NCBI GenBank assembly: GCA_964631605.1
Contig: CAZVYG010000040.1
Span: 1-42,570, forward strand
Direction of reading: 5' to 3'
Length of the DNA stretch: 42,570 nt
Source of the DNA: JARKQH01 sp964631605
GTDB lineage: Bacteria; Verrucomicrobiota; Verrucomicrobiia; Limisphaerales; UBA8199
Position numbers and translations under genes: made by a program
The notes under the pieces: generated by a model
The model's database searches: none
What the model was told of the DNA's origin: nothing
Seen by the model: the letters and a program-made list of their open reading frames with translations, nothing else
In this document: positions 24,236-32,063 of the stretch, piece after piece
How the letters are laid out: the number at the start of each line of letters is the position of its first letter
Position numbering within the stretch: position 1 is the first letter of the stretch

Positions 24236-25846
24236 TCAGCCCGTGAAAGGCGATTGACTTTCGTGCCGTCCGGCGGACCGCTGGAGCCGGCGGCGGAGGT
24301 GTTGTTGGAGGCGGGTGCGCCAGAGGGGGCGGCCGCGCAAGAGGCCGGACGCCGCTTCGAGCTGGTCTTCGAGCGGACGCGAAGTGTCGAGGAGCGCCTG
24401 GCGCATAAACTGGTGGAATCGCGTGCGACGGGCGGCCTCGCGCGGCCCGGGCGTCTGGGCGGGGGGGAGGACATCCTCCGCACCGGCAAAGGCCTGGCCC
24501 AGCAGGCAGCGCAAAAGCGAGGCGAGCGGGGCGGAAGCGGAGGCGGAAGCTGGAATCGGGGATGCGGTGGCCCGAGGCTGGAGGGCCGGGTCGAGCAGCT
24601 CGCGGTAAAGCGCCCGGCAACGCGCGGCCTGGCGCTCGGCCGTGAAATGCTCGAGGACGCGCGCGCGGCAGCGGGGCCGCATTTCCTGCAATAGCGCCGG
24701 CTCGCCCAGCAGCGACAGAATAACCTGGGCCAACTCAGCGGGGTCCACGCTCGCAGCCATGCGGCCGGTCTCCCCCTCGATGACCATGTCCGGCACGCCT
24801 CCAATTCTGAACGCGGCGACAGGGGTTCCGGAACCCATGGCTTCGAGGACGGTGTTGGGCAGGTTGTCTTCGGTCGAGGGCATCAGGAACAAGTCGGCGG
24901 CGGCATAGATGCGGTTGATGGTCTCGTCCGAATGGACCAGCCCAAAGGGATGGACCGGGATGGGCAGTTGGTCAAGTCGCTGGTCGGGCCGGCCAAAACA
25001 GAGCAGGCGAAGCCGGCGCTCCCGCAGCAGTTGGCGGCCGAGCGGCGCCTGGGCGCAAAGCTCGAGGGCCGCCGCCAGTTCCGACCAGCCCTTGCGCTGC
25101 TCGCCGCCGTAGTCGGACCCGAACAACAGGTTGAAACCCGCAGGAGGCAGGCCGAGTGCGGCGCGAGCCTCCTCCTGAGGCAAATCCCGAAAGAGCGCGG
25201 GTTCGATCCCGTTTGGAATGACTGCGATCCGCGAGGAGGAGAACAAGGCGCTATGGCGGGCGCAGTCCGCCATCCAACGGCTCGGGCAAACCAGCGTGAA
25301 AGCGCCCGGCGACCAAAGCGCCCGCTGGGCCCGAAGGTTCGCGGCGGGCAGGCCGCAAGGATCGGAAGCCAATTGCGGGCAGGCTGTGCAATCGCGCCGA
25401 TAACCGTCGCAGCCGGCGGAGAAATGGCAGCCGCCGGTGAAGGCGCGCTGATCGTGCAAAGTCCAGACCAGCGGTTTGCCCAGGAGCTGAAGCCGGGCCA
25501 GAGAAGCCGGGGATTGGAAATCCGAGACCCAGTGCAGATGGAGGATGTCTGCCTCGCGCAGGAGGTCATGTTGCGACAAGTCCTGGCCCGGCCAGCCCAG
25601 CGAGAACCAGGTGTTGGACAGCGGCGTCCGGTTCCGGTCGAGGCAGCGGGTCTGCAAGATGTAGGCCCAAAGACAGGCATCGTCCTGCTTCTCCGGCGCC
25701 GGGTGGACTGTGGGTGAGGTGGAGGTCTTGCGGCGCACCAACATGAGCGACTCCTCCCCGGCCCGCAGCAGCGCCTGGTGCAAACGCCAGGCGGCGCGGG
25801 CGGCTCCGCCCTCAAGGTCGGTTGTGCTCAGATGGACGATGCGCAT
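24236..25846 (-). CDS. Family 4 glycosyltransferase (GT-B fold)
   Basis: 536 residues from ATG 25846 (MRIVHLSTTDLEGGAARAAW), which begins exactly at the GT-B N-terminal strand. Motifs: ILHLHWVSDFQSP, WTLHDQRAFTGGCHFSAGC, VIPNGIEPALF, FGSDYGGEQRKGWSEL, HPFGLVHSDETI, FLMPSTEDNLPNTVLEAMGSG (the EX7E donor site) and GGVPDMVIEGETGRMA. The GGCHFSAGC...CTACPQL cysteine set is typical of WcaC/WcaL-like exopolysaccharide transferases. After about residue 420 there is an Ala/Pro-rich linker and a 90-residue basic helical tail outside the GT4 domain. First gene of the GT4-GT2 pair. Confidence 0.88.
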   Translation of the reverse strand: MRIVHLSTTDLEGGAARAAWRLHQALLRAGEESLMLVRRKTSTSPTVHPAPEKQDDACLWAYILQTRCLDRNRTPLSNTWFSLGWPGQDLSQHDLLREADILHLHWVSDFQSPASLARLQLLGKPLVWTLHDQRAFTGGCHFSAGCDGYRRDCTACPQLASDPCGLPAANLRAQRALWSPGAFTLVCPSRWMADCARHSALFSSSRIAVIPNGIEPALFRDLPQEEARAALGLPPAGFNLLFGSDYGGEQRKGWSELAAALELCAQAPLGRQLLRERRLRLLCFGRPDQRLDQLPIPVHPFGLVHSDETINRIYAAADLFLMPSTEDNLPNTVLEAMGSGTPVAAFRIGGVPDMVIEGETGRMAASVDPAELAQVILSLLGEPALLQEMRPRCRARVLEHFTAERQAARCRALYRELLDPALQPRATASPIPASASASAPLASLLRCLLGQAFAGAEDVLPPAQTPGPREAARRTRFHQFMRQALLDTSRPLEDQLEAASGLLRGRPLWRTRLQQHLRRRLQRSAGRHESQSPFTG

Positions 25847-25950
25847 CGCGGGAGGATAGTGGCCGGTTTTGAGGCCGGCTTCAACCCTGACGCGGCCCGC
25901 GGCTCCCCACCCGGCTGAGCCTCGATACACAAAACAAAGGCTCCCCCTGC

Positions 25951-26286
25951 CGTACCGCGCGCAACCGCCTGGCCTTCTATGGGGGACGCCTGGCTTACGA
26001 CATCTTCCTGCGTTATACCGACGGCGTCGTTTACCCCGCCGTTGTATTGAACGGCGGCACAAGTTCGCTCTATTACGATACGGCGTCGCCCGCCGTGAAC
26101 GCGTGGCAGCGCATGACGGTCCCCCTTTCGGAGAGCGGGTGGAAAGTCAGCGGATCGGGCAAGGCCGCCACCCAGGACGATTTCAAAACCGTCCTGAGGA
26201 ACCTCGCTGGCCTCTATATTTACACGGAGTGGCACACCGGCACGGATGATACCAGCGTGGATAACATCACGATGACACCGCCGTAG
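25951..26286 (+). pseudogene. Laminin B (domain IV)-like gene remnant
   Basis: An open plus-strand stretch ending in TAG at 26284-26286 encodes NRLAFYGGRLAYDIFLRYTD, then YYDTASPAVNAWQRMTVPLS, ESGWKVSGSGKAATQDDF, LAGLYIYTEWHTGTDDTSVD and NITMTPP. This is the bulk of a laminin B-type domain (WxxSG, tDF, LxxLyI, DNv motifs). There is no start codon or signal peptide ahead of it; upstream, the sequence runs into the 5' end of the glycosyltransferase gene on the other strand. It is therefore a 5'-truncated fragment of a larger exported protein, probably left by a rearrangement. The 26287-26482 stretch after it holds no gene I can support. Confidence 0.6.
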
Positions 26287-26482
26287 GCCGGTGGGTCGTA
26301 CGCCTCAGGGCAACGGTGCGCGTATCCTCACCCGCAAGCAAGTCAATGCGCCCGCCCGAGCGGATACGAGGTTCGGAAATCATTCGAGCGCGCCTGAAGG
26401 CTGGGGCTGAAGAGACATTCGTTGGAACAGGGCTCCAGTCTCCTGGCATCAGCCTGCTTATCCTCCCGACCCCGGTTCCGGC

Positions 26483-28933
26483 TCAGCTTCCGGGGCGGGT
26501 TTCAGGTTCGGCGGCGGCCACTTTGGGAGGTTCGAGGGGCAGGTCGTGGCGGCGGCGGGCCTCATCCCGCTCGAAGATCGGGCCGACCTCGACCCGGACG
26601 CTGCCGCCGTCGGCTTTCACCCAGGCACAATCGGGGGCGGCGGGGCCGGTCTTGCTCGGGTAGTACGCGTGGGCGCGTTTGAGAGGGGGCGGCTGGCCAT
26701 TCAGGCGCGGATAGCCAAAGGTGACGTTGACCTTCGGAATGCCCGAGCGGGGGATTTTGGCGGTGCTGTACACCTCGACGAACGCGGAGTGGCGCGCCCA
26801 GAACTCAAACGAATCGCCTTCGAACCGCAGGCTGCCGATGGGATGCACCACGCCGGCCGGGTCCTTGACGCTGCAGGTGAACCAGGTGTTGGTCTGGCCG
26901 TCACGCAGTTCGGTTTTGTCTTTGGCTATGCGGTAGGTGTAAGTGCCGCGCGTCCAGGCAAACGGGCGGCGCACGCTGGCGAACTCGCCTTCGTAACCGG
27001 CGCTTTCCACCAGGCAATCTTCGCCCGCCACCCGGACGTGTTCCAGGCCGATGGGCGTTTTCTTGTCGCTGGACCAGCGGGAGAAGATGGCGCCCTTGCC
27101 GGGATGCACGCGCGTGCGGTCTTCGGCGTTGCGCCAGCCGTTGATGTTGGATTGCAGGCCGCCGTAGAAGTCTTTGTTGTTCAAGCGCCCCAGGCCCACG
27201 GGAGCAATGTAAAGGTTGTAGGTGTCGGGCACGTCGCGGTCAATGGTCACATCCACCTCGAGGGTCTCAAAATTGGCAGCGGGGCTTTCGAATTCCCACC
27301 AGATGTTGGCCAGGTGCCAGGGCAACCGGGGCAACTTGACTCCGGCGGCTTTTGCCATCTCCTCGGGGGACGGCTGGGCGCAGGATTCGTTGGCCGCGGC
27401 CGCGGCCTGTTGCTCCGCGCCCGCGCCGCCGTCCAGGGCGCGGATGGGGAACAGTTTGGAGGGTTGATGCTGCTCTTGGAGAATTCGTTCAAGTCGGGTG
27501 AGAACCTCGGGGTGCTGGGCGGCGACATTGTTGGTCTCGAAGGGGTCGTTTTCGAGATGGTAGAGTTCGGTCTGGACGGGGGGCACCTGTTTTTGGCGCG
27601 GCGGCGGATTGAGGTTCTGGCGGACCGCCTTCCACTCGCCGGCGCGGACGCATTGCTGGCCGCCATAACCGGGGGATTCGCGATAGAGGAACGGACGCGG
27701 CGGCTGGCTCTGGCCGAGGAGCGTTGGCGCAAAGCTGATGCCGTCAATGGCGGCGGGAATGTGTTGCGCCGCTCCCGCCAGTTCCAACAGGGTGGGCAGC
27801 CAATCCTCGAAACCGGTGACGCGGTCGGTGGTGGCGCCCGGGGCGATGCGCCCCTTCCACCGGACGATGCAGGGGACGCGGAAGCCGCCTTCATAGTAGG
27901 AGCCCTTGCGCCCGCGCAGGCCGCCCGCGCTGTTGAAGAAATCGGCGTCGGTTCCGCCGAGGCGGTTGAAGAGGGGGCCATTATCGCTGGTGAAAACGAA
28001 GAGGGTGCGCTCGTCCAGCTCGAGTTCCTTCACCAGGGCCATGATCCGGCCCACTTCCCGGTCCATTCGAGTGACCATGGCGGCGTAGGCGGCGCGCGGC
28101 GTGGGGTGCGGGAGGTAGCCGCGGCTGCCGTCGTAAGGTTCTTCGGGAAACCGGCCGGCATATTCGGCGAGCGAATCGTCGGGGACCTGCAAGGCGAGGT
28201 GCGGGACGGTGGTCGGGTAGTAAAGGAAAAATGGCCGGTTGCGATTCTCGCGCAGGAAACGCAAAGCCTGCTCGGTGATGAGGTCGGGCGCGTAATCTTT
28301 GCCACGGAACTGCGCATAGGAGGCGGGGTCGTTGGGATCGGCGCCGGCCGGCAGTTTTTGATGAGCGGCAAACTTCGGGTTGCGAAGCTCGACCCGCTGG
28401 TCGTTGTCCCAGAGGTGGGTGGGATAGTGATTGTGGGCCACCGCCTGGCAGTTGAAGCCGTAGAACCGGTCGAATCCCTGGCGGAGCGGGTCGCCGGTGC
28501 TGCCCACGGGACCGAGCCCCCATTTGCCGAATCCGCCCAGGGTGTAGCCCGCAGCCTTGAGCCCGAGCGGCAGGCGCAACTCGCCGGCGGGGACCGGCTC
28601 CTGTCCTTCGGCGCCGGCCAGGCCGCCCCGGTTGTCGCGAATGTAGGCGTGCCCGGGATGTTTGCCGGTCATCAGGACGCAGCGTGACGGGGCGCAGACA
28701 TTGTGCCCCGAGTAATGCGCCGTGAAGCGCATGCCCTCGGCGGCCAGGCGGTCAAGGTTTGGCGTGCGGATTTTTTTCTGCCCGTAACAGCCCAGGTCAC
28801 CGTAGCCCAGGTCGTCGGCAATCATGAAAACGATATTGGGCCGGGATTGGGCGGCGGTGGCGGGCAGAACGCCGATTCCAACGGCTGCCGCCGCGAGCGC
28901 GAGGGTCCACAAGTTCAGGATAGGCTTGATCAT
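26483..28933 (-). CDS. Family S1 sulfatase fused to a DUF3472-like domain
   Basis: 816 residues from ATG 28933, which gives a signal peptide (LNLWTLALAAAAVGIGVLP). The sulfatase core: RPNIVFMIADDLGYGDLGCY (metal-binding DD), CAPSR at 80-84 (C-x-P-S-R, the Cys converted to formylglycine), GKHPGHAYIRDN, GFGKWGLGPVG, PFFLYYPTTVPHLALQVP and FTSDNGPLFNRLGGTDADFF (second metal site). From about residue 542 the chain becomes a beta-rich domain (IWWEFESP, YNLYIAPVGLGRLN, YGGLQSNINGW, GKGAIFSRW) that resembles DUF3472, usually a separate protein. It should remove sulfate esters from a glycan outside the cytoplasm; the second domain may bind it. A 15-base palindrome lies 28 bases before the ATG. Confidence 0.88.
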   Translation of the reverse strand: MIKPILNLWTLALAAAAVGIGVLPATAAQSRPNIVFMIADDLGYGDLGCYGQKKIRTPNLDRLAAEGMRFTAHYSGHNVCAPSRCVLMTGKHPGHAYIRDNRGGLAGAEGQEPVPAGELRLPLGLKAAGYTLGGFGKWGLGPVGSTGDPLRQGFDRFYGFNCQAVAHNHYPTHLWDNDQRVELRNPKFAAHQKLPAGADPNDPASYAQFRGKDYAPDLITEQALRFLRENRNRPFFLYYPTTVPHLALQVPDDSLAEYAGRFPEEPYDGSRGYLPHPTPRAAYAAMVTRMDREVGRIMALVKELELDERTLFVFTSDNGPLFNRLGGTDADFFNSAGGLRGRKGSYYEGGFRVPCIVRWKGRIAPGATTDRVTGFEDWLPTLLELAGAAQHIPAAIDGISFAPTLLGQSQPPRPFLYRESPGYGGQQCVRAGEWKAVRQNLNPPPRQKQVPPVQTELYHLENDPFETNNVAAQHPEVLTRLERILQEQHQPSKLFPIRALDGGAGAEQQAAAAANESCAQPSPEEMAKAAGVKLPRLPWHLANIWWEFESPAANFETLEVDVTIDRDVPDTYNLYIAPVGLGRLNNKDFYGGLQSNINGWRNAEDRTRVHPGKGAIFSRWSSDKKTPIGLEHVRVAGEDCLVESAGYEGEFASVRRPFAWTRGTYTYRIAKDKTELRDGQTNTWFTCSVKDPAGVVHPIGSLRFEGDSFEFWARHSAFVEVYSTAKIPRSGIPKVNVTFGYPRLNGQPPPLKRAHAYYPSKTGPAAPDCAWVKADGGSVRVEVGPIFERDEARRRHDLPLEPPKVAAAEPETRPGS

Positions 28934-28960
28934 CGTAAATCTGTCTCCGGGAGCAAGGAT

Positions 28961-28975
28961 GACACCTGAGGTGTC
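28961..28975. promoter_or_regulatory. Operator-like palindrome between sulfatase and DUF885 genes
   Basis: GACACCTGAGGTGTC is a perfect 7-1-7 inverted repeat in the 250-base divergent gap, 28 bases ahead of the sulfatase start. Length and placement fit a dimeric repressor site. No regulator gene is next to it. Function is inferred. Confidence 0.4.
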
Positions 28976-29110
28976 GTGCCGGGCATTTGGGCAAGTGTGA
29001 CCGTCTTCACTGTGCCACCAAGCTGCCGCACCGGGCCAGCGAAGTAAAGGTTCCTGTGCCGCCTCGAGCCAGGCATTGGTCGGGACGCCGCCCGCTGCGG
29101 TGCGTCCGGC

Positions 29111-29134
29111 GAGGGGGTGCGAGGGGGTGCGAGG
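29111..29134. repeat. Short tandem repeat
   Basis: GAGGGGGTGC occurs twice in tandem at 29111-29130, followed by GAGG, in the divergent gap about 50 bases before the DUF885 start. Likely replication slippage; no role assigned. Confidence 0.7.
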
Positions 29135-29183
29135 ATTGGCAGTTGCCGTGGGCAGCGGAGGTGGGGCATGCTGTGTTTTGAAC

Positions 29184-30953
29184 ATGAGACGAATGAACGC
29201 CGGTGTTGCCTGTGGATGGATGATAATGATGATTGCCGCGGGTTACGGGCGGGGGGCGGGAGAGATGGACGCGCGGCTGGATGCGTTTTTCCAGGGCTAT
29301 CTCGAGGCCCGGTTTCAGCAGCAGCCGTTGTGGGCCACGCGGCTGGGGGATCATCGGTTTGACGCCTGGCTGGAGGATTTGTCCGGGGCGGCCCGGGCGG
29401 GTTGGATGGATTTGGACCGCCGCACGCTGGAGGCGTTGCCGCGGGAGATTGACTATCAAAAGCTCTCGCGCGACCGGCAGATAGATTTTGAGATCCTGCG
29501 GCACGAGCTGACGCAGGCGCTCTGGCAGGCGGAGAACCTGCGCCCGTTCGAAGAGGACCCTCGCAGCTATAACCCGTATCTCACGGACAGCGTGTTTTTG
29601 CTGCTGGCGCAGTCCACCCTGCCCCGGGAGACGAACGTGGCCCATTGTTTGGCGCGAATGCGGCAGATGCCGAAGGTGGTGGCCGCGGCCCGGGCGAACC
29701 TGAGCAACCCGCCGCGGGCGTTGGTGGAGACGGCGATCCGGCAGAACCGTGGAGCGATTGCGTTTTACGAGGGCGGGGTGTTCGAGCTGGCGGGGAAGAC
29801 GCGGCAACTGGCCGCGCTCAAGGCGGCGGCGCGGGAGGTCGCAGACTGCCTGAAGGATTACCAGCGGTTTCTGGAGGAGGAGCTGCTGCCGCGCGCGGGG
29901 GGCGAATGGCGGCTGGGGAGGGAGAAGTTTGCGCGCAAGCTCGAGTTCGAAATGGATGCCGGCCTGACGGCGGATCAGGTGCTCGAGGAAGCGGAGGGGG
30001 AGTTTGCGCGGGTCGAGCGGGAGATGTACGTGATTGCGCGGCAGCTCTGGAGCGGCATGTTTCCCGGGAAGGTGCTGCCGCCGGACGATCCGCCCGGGCG
30101 CCGCGCCACGGTTCAGTTGGTCCTGGGCCGGATTGCCGAGGACCACAGCACGCCGGGGAGGCTGGTTCAGGATGTGCGGAAAACGGTGGGGCGCATCAAG
30201 CGATTCATTGGCGAGGCGGACATTCTGCGGTTGCCCGAGCCGGACACCTGCCGGATCATTGAAATGCCGGAGTTTCAGCGCGGCAACTCGACGGCGTATA
30301 TGAATTCACCGCCGCCGCTGGACCCCAAAGCCACCGGGTATTACGCGGTGAGCCCGCCGCCGCGCGATTGGGACGCGGCGCGGGTGAAGAGTTTCTTCGA
30401 GGAATACAACCGGCAGATGCTGCAGATTCTGACGATTCACGAGGCTTACCCCGGGCACTACGTGCAGTTCGAGTATGCCAACCGGAAGCGGTCGCCGATC
30501 CGGCGGGTGCTGGCTTCGGGACCGTTTGTGGAGGGCTGGGCGGTTTACACCGAGCAGATGATGCTGGATCAGGGGTACGGCGACGGGAGCCTGGAGCTGC
30601 GATTGACCCAGCTCAAGTTCTACCTGCGAGCGGTGGCGAACGCCATCCTGGACCACAAAATGCATTGCGCCGGGATGACGGACGACGAGGCGCTGCGGTT
30701 TCTGACCGAGCAGGCGTACCAAGCCGAGGGTGAGGCCCGGTTGAAGATTCTGCGCTCGAAGCAGAGCTCGGTGCAGATCTCGACCTACTTTGTGGGGCGG
30801 ATGGCGCACTACCGGCTGCGACAGGCGGTCCAGCGCGAAATGGGGGAGCGGTTTGACCTCGGGCGGTATCATGAAGCGGTGCTGGCCCATGGGCCGGTGC
30901 CGCTCAAGTATCTGCCCGAGCTGGTGCGGGCGCGGTTGCAGCAGCCGCGTTAA
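29184..30953 (+). CDS. DUF885 family metallopeptidase-like protein
   Basis: 589 residues from ATG 29184. The N-terminus is weakly hydrophobic (ACGWMIMMIAAGYGRG), a probable signal peptide. The body is all-helical, as in DUF885, and holds HEAYPGHYVQ (H419, E420, H424), the HExxxGH-type zinc site, followed by GPFVEGWAVYTEQMM with the third ligand Glu. The DARLDAFFQGYLEA opening and QFRGNSTAYMNSPPPLD-like substrate region (EFQRGNSTAYMN) are also family marks. DUF885 proteins are regarded as M32/M2-like peptidases, but substrates are mostly unknown. It is divergent from the sulfatase. Its stop overlaps that of the SGNH gene: the two converge and share TTAA. Confidence 0.87.
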   Translation: MRRMNAGVACGWMIMMIAAGYGRGAGEMDARLDAFFQGYLEARFQQQPLWATRLGDHRFDAWLEDLSGAARAGWMDLDRRTLEALPREIDYQKLSRDRQIDFEILRHELTQALWQAENLRPFEEDPRSYNPYLTDSVFLLLAQSTLPRETNVAHCLARMRQMPKVVAAARANLSNPPRALVETAIRQNRGAIAFYEGGVFELAGKTRQLAALKAAAREVADCLKDYQRFLEEELLPRAGGEWRLGREKFARKLEFEMDAGLTADQVLEEAEGEFARVEREMYVIARQLWSGMFPGKVLPPDDPPGRRATVQLVLGRIAEDHSTPGRLVQDVRKTVGRIKRFIGEADILRLPEPDTCRIIEMPEFQRGNSTAYMNSPPPLDPKATGYYAVSPPPRDWDAARVKSFFEEYNRQMLQILTIHEAYPGHYVQFEYANRKRSPIRRVLASGPFVEGWAVYTEQMMLDQGYGDGSLELRLTQLKFYLRAVANAILDHKMHCAGMTDDEALRFLTEQAYQAEGEARLKILRSKQSSVQISTYFVGRMAHYRLRQAVQREMGERFDLGRYHEAVLAHGPVPLKYLPELVRARLQQPR

Positions 30954-31753
30954 GCGCCCGCGGGCACCGGGCGGTCGCCCAGCAGCTCGGCGAGCTTGGG
31001 TTCGATGGATTCGGCCCAAATGCGGTAACCCTGCTCGGAGAGGTGGAGGTAGTCCGGCATGATGGTCTTGGAAATGCTGCCATCCTTTTCGATGAGACGG
31101 TGGCCAAAATCCAGGTAGAACACCGTGCGATTGTCGTCCAGTTTGGCCAGCGCCTGGTTGACCTGGAGAATCTTGCCGCGCTGATCGTTGAAGGTCGCCC
31201 CGCGCGGGAAGATGGACAGGAGGAGAATCCGGGTCTCGGGCAGTTTGGCGCGGAGAAGGTCCACGACCGCAGTGACGCCTTCGAGGATTTCGGCGGGGGT
31301 GTGGTCGTCGCGGTTGGAGTTGTTGGTGCCGATCATCACGACGACGACCTTGGGTTTGATGCCGTCGAGGTTGCCATGTTCCAGGCGCCAGAGGACGTGC
31401 TGGGTGCGGTCGCCGCCGATGCCGAGGTTGAGCGCCTTGCGGTGGGCATAATAGCGCTGCCAGACGGCCTTGCCGTTGCCTTCCCATCCCTGGGTGATGG
31501 AATCGCCGAGGAAGACCAGGTCCACCTGCCCTTGCGCAGCCTTGACGCGTTGGTTGAGTTCCTCGAAACGCTGGCGGGCGCGGTCAACGTCCCGCGGCGC
31601 GGGCACGATTGCCGCGTTGACGCGTTTCTCGGTTGCGGCGGGGGGCGCAGGCTCGGCGCTCGGGGCGGGCTGGGCCGCTGGCGCGGCGGTGGTGAAAACG
31701 CAGGTGGCGGTCAAGAGGACAAACAGATTTCCGGTAAATTTCATGGCGCTCAT
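30950..31753 (-). CDS. Exported SGNH/GDSL hydrolase (PAF acetylhydrolase-like)
   Basis: 267 residues with a signal peptide (LFVLLTATCVFTTAAPAA) and a Pro/Ala linker. Block I is FLGDSITQGW (Ser85), block II LNLGIGGDRTQHVLWRLEHG, block III VVVMIGTNNSN and block V PDYLHLSEQGYRIWAE with Asp and His, completing the SGNH set. LSIFPRGATFNDQRGKILQVN is typical of the PAF-acetylhydrolase-like branch found in polysaccharide-degrading bacteria, often as carbohydrate deacetylases. A second ATG at 31744 (MKFTGN) is an equally good start. The last 4 bases overlap the stop of the DUF885 gene on the other strand. A role in removing acetyl groups from a glycan is inferred. Confidence 0.88.
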   Translation of the reverse strand: MSAMKFTGNLFVLLTATCVFTTAAPAAQPAPSAEPAPPAATEKRVNAAIVPAPRDVDRARQRFEELNQRVKAAQGQVDLVFLGDSITQGWEGNGKAVWQRYYAHRKALNLGIGGDRTQHVLWRLEHGNLDGIKPKVVVVMIGTNNSNRDDHTPAEILEGVTAVVDLLRAKLPETRILLLSIFPRGATFNDQRGKILQVNQALAKLDDNRTVFYLDFGHRLIEKDGSISKTIMPDYLHLSEQGYRIWAESIEPKLAELLGDRPVPAGA

Positions 31754-31925
31754 TTTGGCGCGGGGCCGGGCTTTTTCAAGCGCCGTTTGTCGAGCCGACG
31801 GTGGCGGCGTCAGGCCACGGCGGTTTGGGGCGGGTCCGGGCCGGGGGTTTGCGCGCCGGCTTCAGGGCGGGAAGAGCCGGAGGCCCTCCATTGAAGCTTC
31901 CCCCCCCAAGCCGGAGCGTTTTTCG

Positions 31926-31954
31926 TTGACGGAAAGACGCGCTTTGGGCATGAT
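31926..31954 (+). promoter_or_regulatory. Possible promoter of the DUF362 gene
   Basis: TTGACG (31926-31931), 17-base spacer, CATGAT (31949-31954). A transcript from near 31961 would carry a leader of about 100 bases; GAGGAG six bases before the ATG at 32064 is a good ribosome binding site. The rest of the 310-base gap shows no gene I can support. Confidence 0.35.
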
Positions 31955-32063
31955 GAAACCATGACGAACGCCACTCAACCATCCGGGGGGATGGCAAGCC
32001 GGTTGGCAGCCGCATGCCACTTCCGGCTGCCTTGTTAAGAATGCGTGGAAGGCGAGGAGTCCA

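Noticed and set aside
26267..26449. Minus-strand frame reading GGRIDLLAGEDTRTVALRRT, slightly like the end of a glycoside hydrolase
   Set aside because: Too short, no start context and no domain that can be named; perhaps decayed DNA next to the laminin-like remnant.
26546..28687. Open frame of about 700 codons on the plus strand opposite the sulfatase
   Set aside because: Antisense shadow of a well-supported gene, low-complexity Gly/Ala/Val composition, no recognisable motif.
31970..32038. Short frame with ATG (MTNATQPSGG...) before the DUF362 gene
   Set aside because: No ribosome binding site or peptide features, and no hairpins to suggest a leader; probably chance.
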